Of a stretch of DNA of 5,591 nucleotides, positions 5,055 through 5,591 are shown one piece after another; positions within the stretch are counted from its first letter, which is position 1, and each line of letters starts with the position of its first letter. Made by a program: the position numbers and the translations under genes. The notes below the pieces were generated by a model that was not told where the DNA came from, ran no database searches, and saw only the letters and a program-made list of their open reading frames with translations. The DNA comes from Planctomycetota bacterium (GTDB taxonomy: Bacteria > Planctomycetota > Phycisphaerae > WQYP01), in contig JAJZCT010000259.1 in the NCBI GenBank assembly GCA_021828925.1, positions 1 to 5,591 of the forward strand, written 5' to 3'.

Positions 5055-5591
5055 ATGAATAGCAAGACTTCCATATCATCAGAGAAGCTATCCCGCGGCA
5101 TTGAGATTGCCTCCCTGCTGATTATCATCGCGTGTCTGATCGCGATTGTCCGGATTATTCCTGTGGGGCTGGGAATCGCCGGTTTACAGGGCCGGCTGAC
5201 GGGGTTGGGCGTTCGGGGGATCGCGGCGTATATCGTTATTTATATTGTCGCCACGGTTCTGCTGATTCCCGGTTCGGCTATTGCCCTCTTGGCGGGGGTG
5301 TTGTATGGGCCGTGGTGGGGCACGGTGATTGCTTCCACCGGTGCGACGCTTGGCGCTGCGGAGGCATATCTCTTGGGGCGCTGGGTGTTTAGATCAGCGG
5401 TGGAAAAGACCGCGGCGAAAACGCCAAAATTCGCCGCCATTGATCGCGCGATCGGCAAAAATGGATGGAAGATTGTCGCACTATTGCGGCTCTCACCGGT
5501 GGTGCCGTTTAATTTAAGCAATTATTTCTTCGGATTAACCGCTATCCGTTTTCTTCCCTACCTGCTGGTGAGTTGGATTTGCATGTTGCCT
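5055..5591 (+). CDS. TVP38/TMEM64 family (VTT domain) membrane protein, 3' end outside window
   Basis: The frame from the ATG at 5055 stays open to the last base, giving 179 residues. The family usually runs to roughly 220-240, so about a fifth to a quarter is missing. After a short polar N terminus, a membrane helix spans about 16-35 and another 53-72. They lead into IPGSAIALLAGVLYGPWWGT (71-90) and STGATLGAAEAYLLGR (94-109), the glycine-rich re-entrant region of VTT/DedA-superfamily proteins. The second hallmark is LLRLSPVVPFNLSNYFFGLT (143-162), followed by a hydrophobic segment that runs to the window end. Relatives are inner-membrane proteins with proposed roles in lipid scrambling or flipping and proton-motive-force-dependent homeostasis; the substrate of this one is unknown. 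The ribosome binding site is weak. An 82-base gap separates it from the previous gene, so it may be transcribed independently, and no functional link to the arsenic genes is apparent. Confidence 0.88.
   Translation, partial: MNSKTSISSEKLSRGIEIASLLIIIACLIAIVRIIPVGLGIAGLQGRLTGLGVRGIAAYIVIYIVATVLLIPGSAIALLAGVLYGPWWGTVIASTGATLGAAEAYLLGRWVFRSAVEKTAAKTPKFAAIDRAIGKNGWKIVALLRLSPVVPFNLSNYFFGLTAIRFLPYLLVSWICMLP

Overview
This is a bacterial window of about 5.6 kb with moderate GC, and every recognisable gene lies on the + strand. It holds an arsenic methylation/arsenosugar gene set, a separate Panacea-domain (DUF4065) toxin-antitoxin-like pair, and the start of a TVP38/TMEM64-type membrane protein. No rRNA, tRNA or phylogenetic marker is present. 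The overall gene style and the GTACCGCAGGC-type palindromic repeat remind me of Planctomycetota or other PVC-group genomes. That placement rests on memory rather than comparison and is only a weak inference.

Bases 1-294 contain no convincing protein gene. Bases 1-220 have several self-complementary segments, including one stem closed by a GTGA (GNRA) loop, so they look like a structured RNA. A remnant of group II intron domain I is my leading guess, unproven. Bases 295-1557 encode a 12-helix major facilitator (MFS) transporter. After 33 bases comes arsM (1591-2758), an arsenite S-adenosylmethionine methyltransferase of the long, cysteine-rich type found next to arsS. As given, it is broken by one extra T in a T7 run at 2001-2007; removing one T restores a 388-residue protein. 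After another 62 bases, arsS (2821-3840) encodes the arsenosugar radical SAM enzyme. Shared strand, short spacing and good ribosome binding sites suggest one transcription unit. In the known pathway ArsM makes dimethylarsenic from inorganic arsenite, and ArsS joins it to the 5'-deoxyadenosyl group of SAM to give the arsenosugar precursor. The transporter may move a pathway substrate or product, which is inference from position only.

Bases 3841-4197 are an intergenic spacer. It has a 15-base tandem duplication (3958-3987), a REP-like palindromic element (4019-4080), a possible -10 box and an inverted repeat just before the next gene. A Panacea-domain protein (about 4219-4773) follows, with a 64-residue partner four bases later (4778-4972). 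This has the architecture of a toxin-antitoxin or related two-gene module. The partner appears shorter than I expect for its type.

Bases 5055 to the end encode the first 179 residues of a TVP38/TMEM64 (VTT-domain, DedA-superfamily) inner-membrane protein that runs off the window. The two most rewarding points are the arsM frameshift, whose biological reality is unknown, and the Panacea/small-partner pair, whose partner function I do not recognise.
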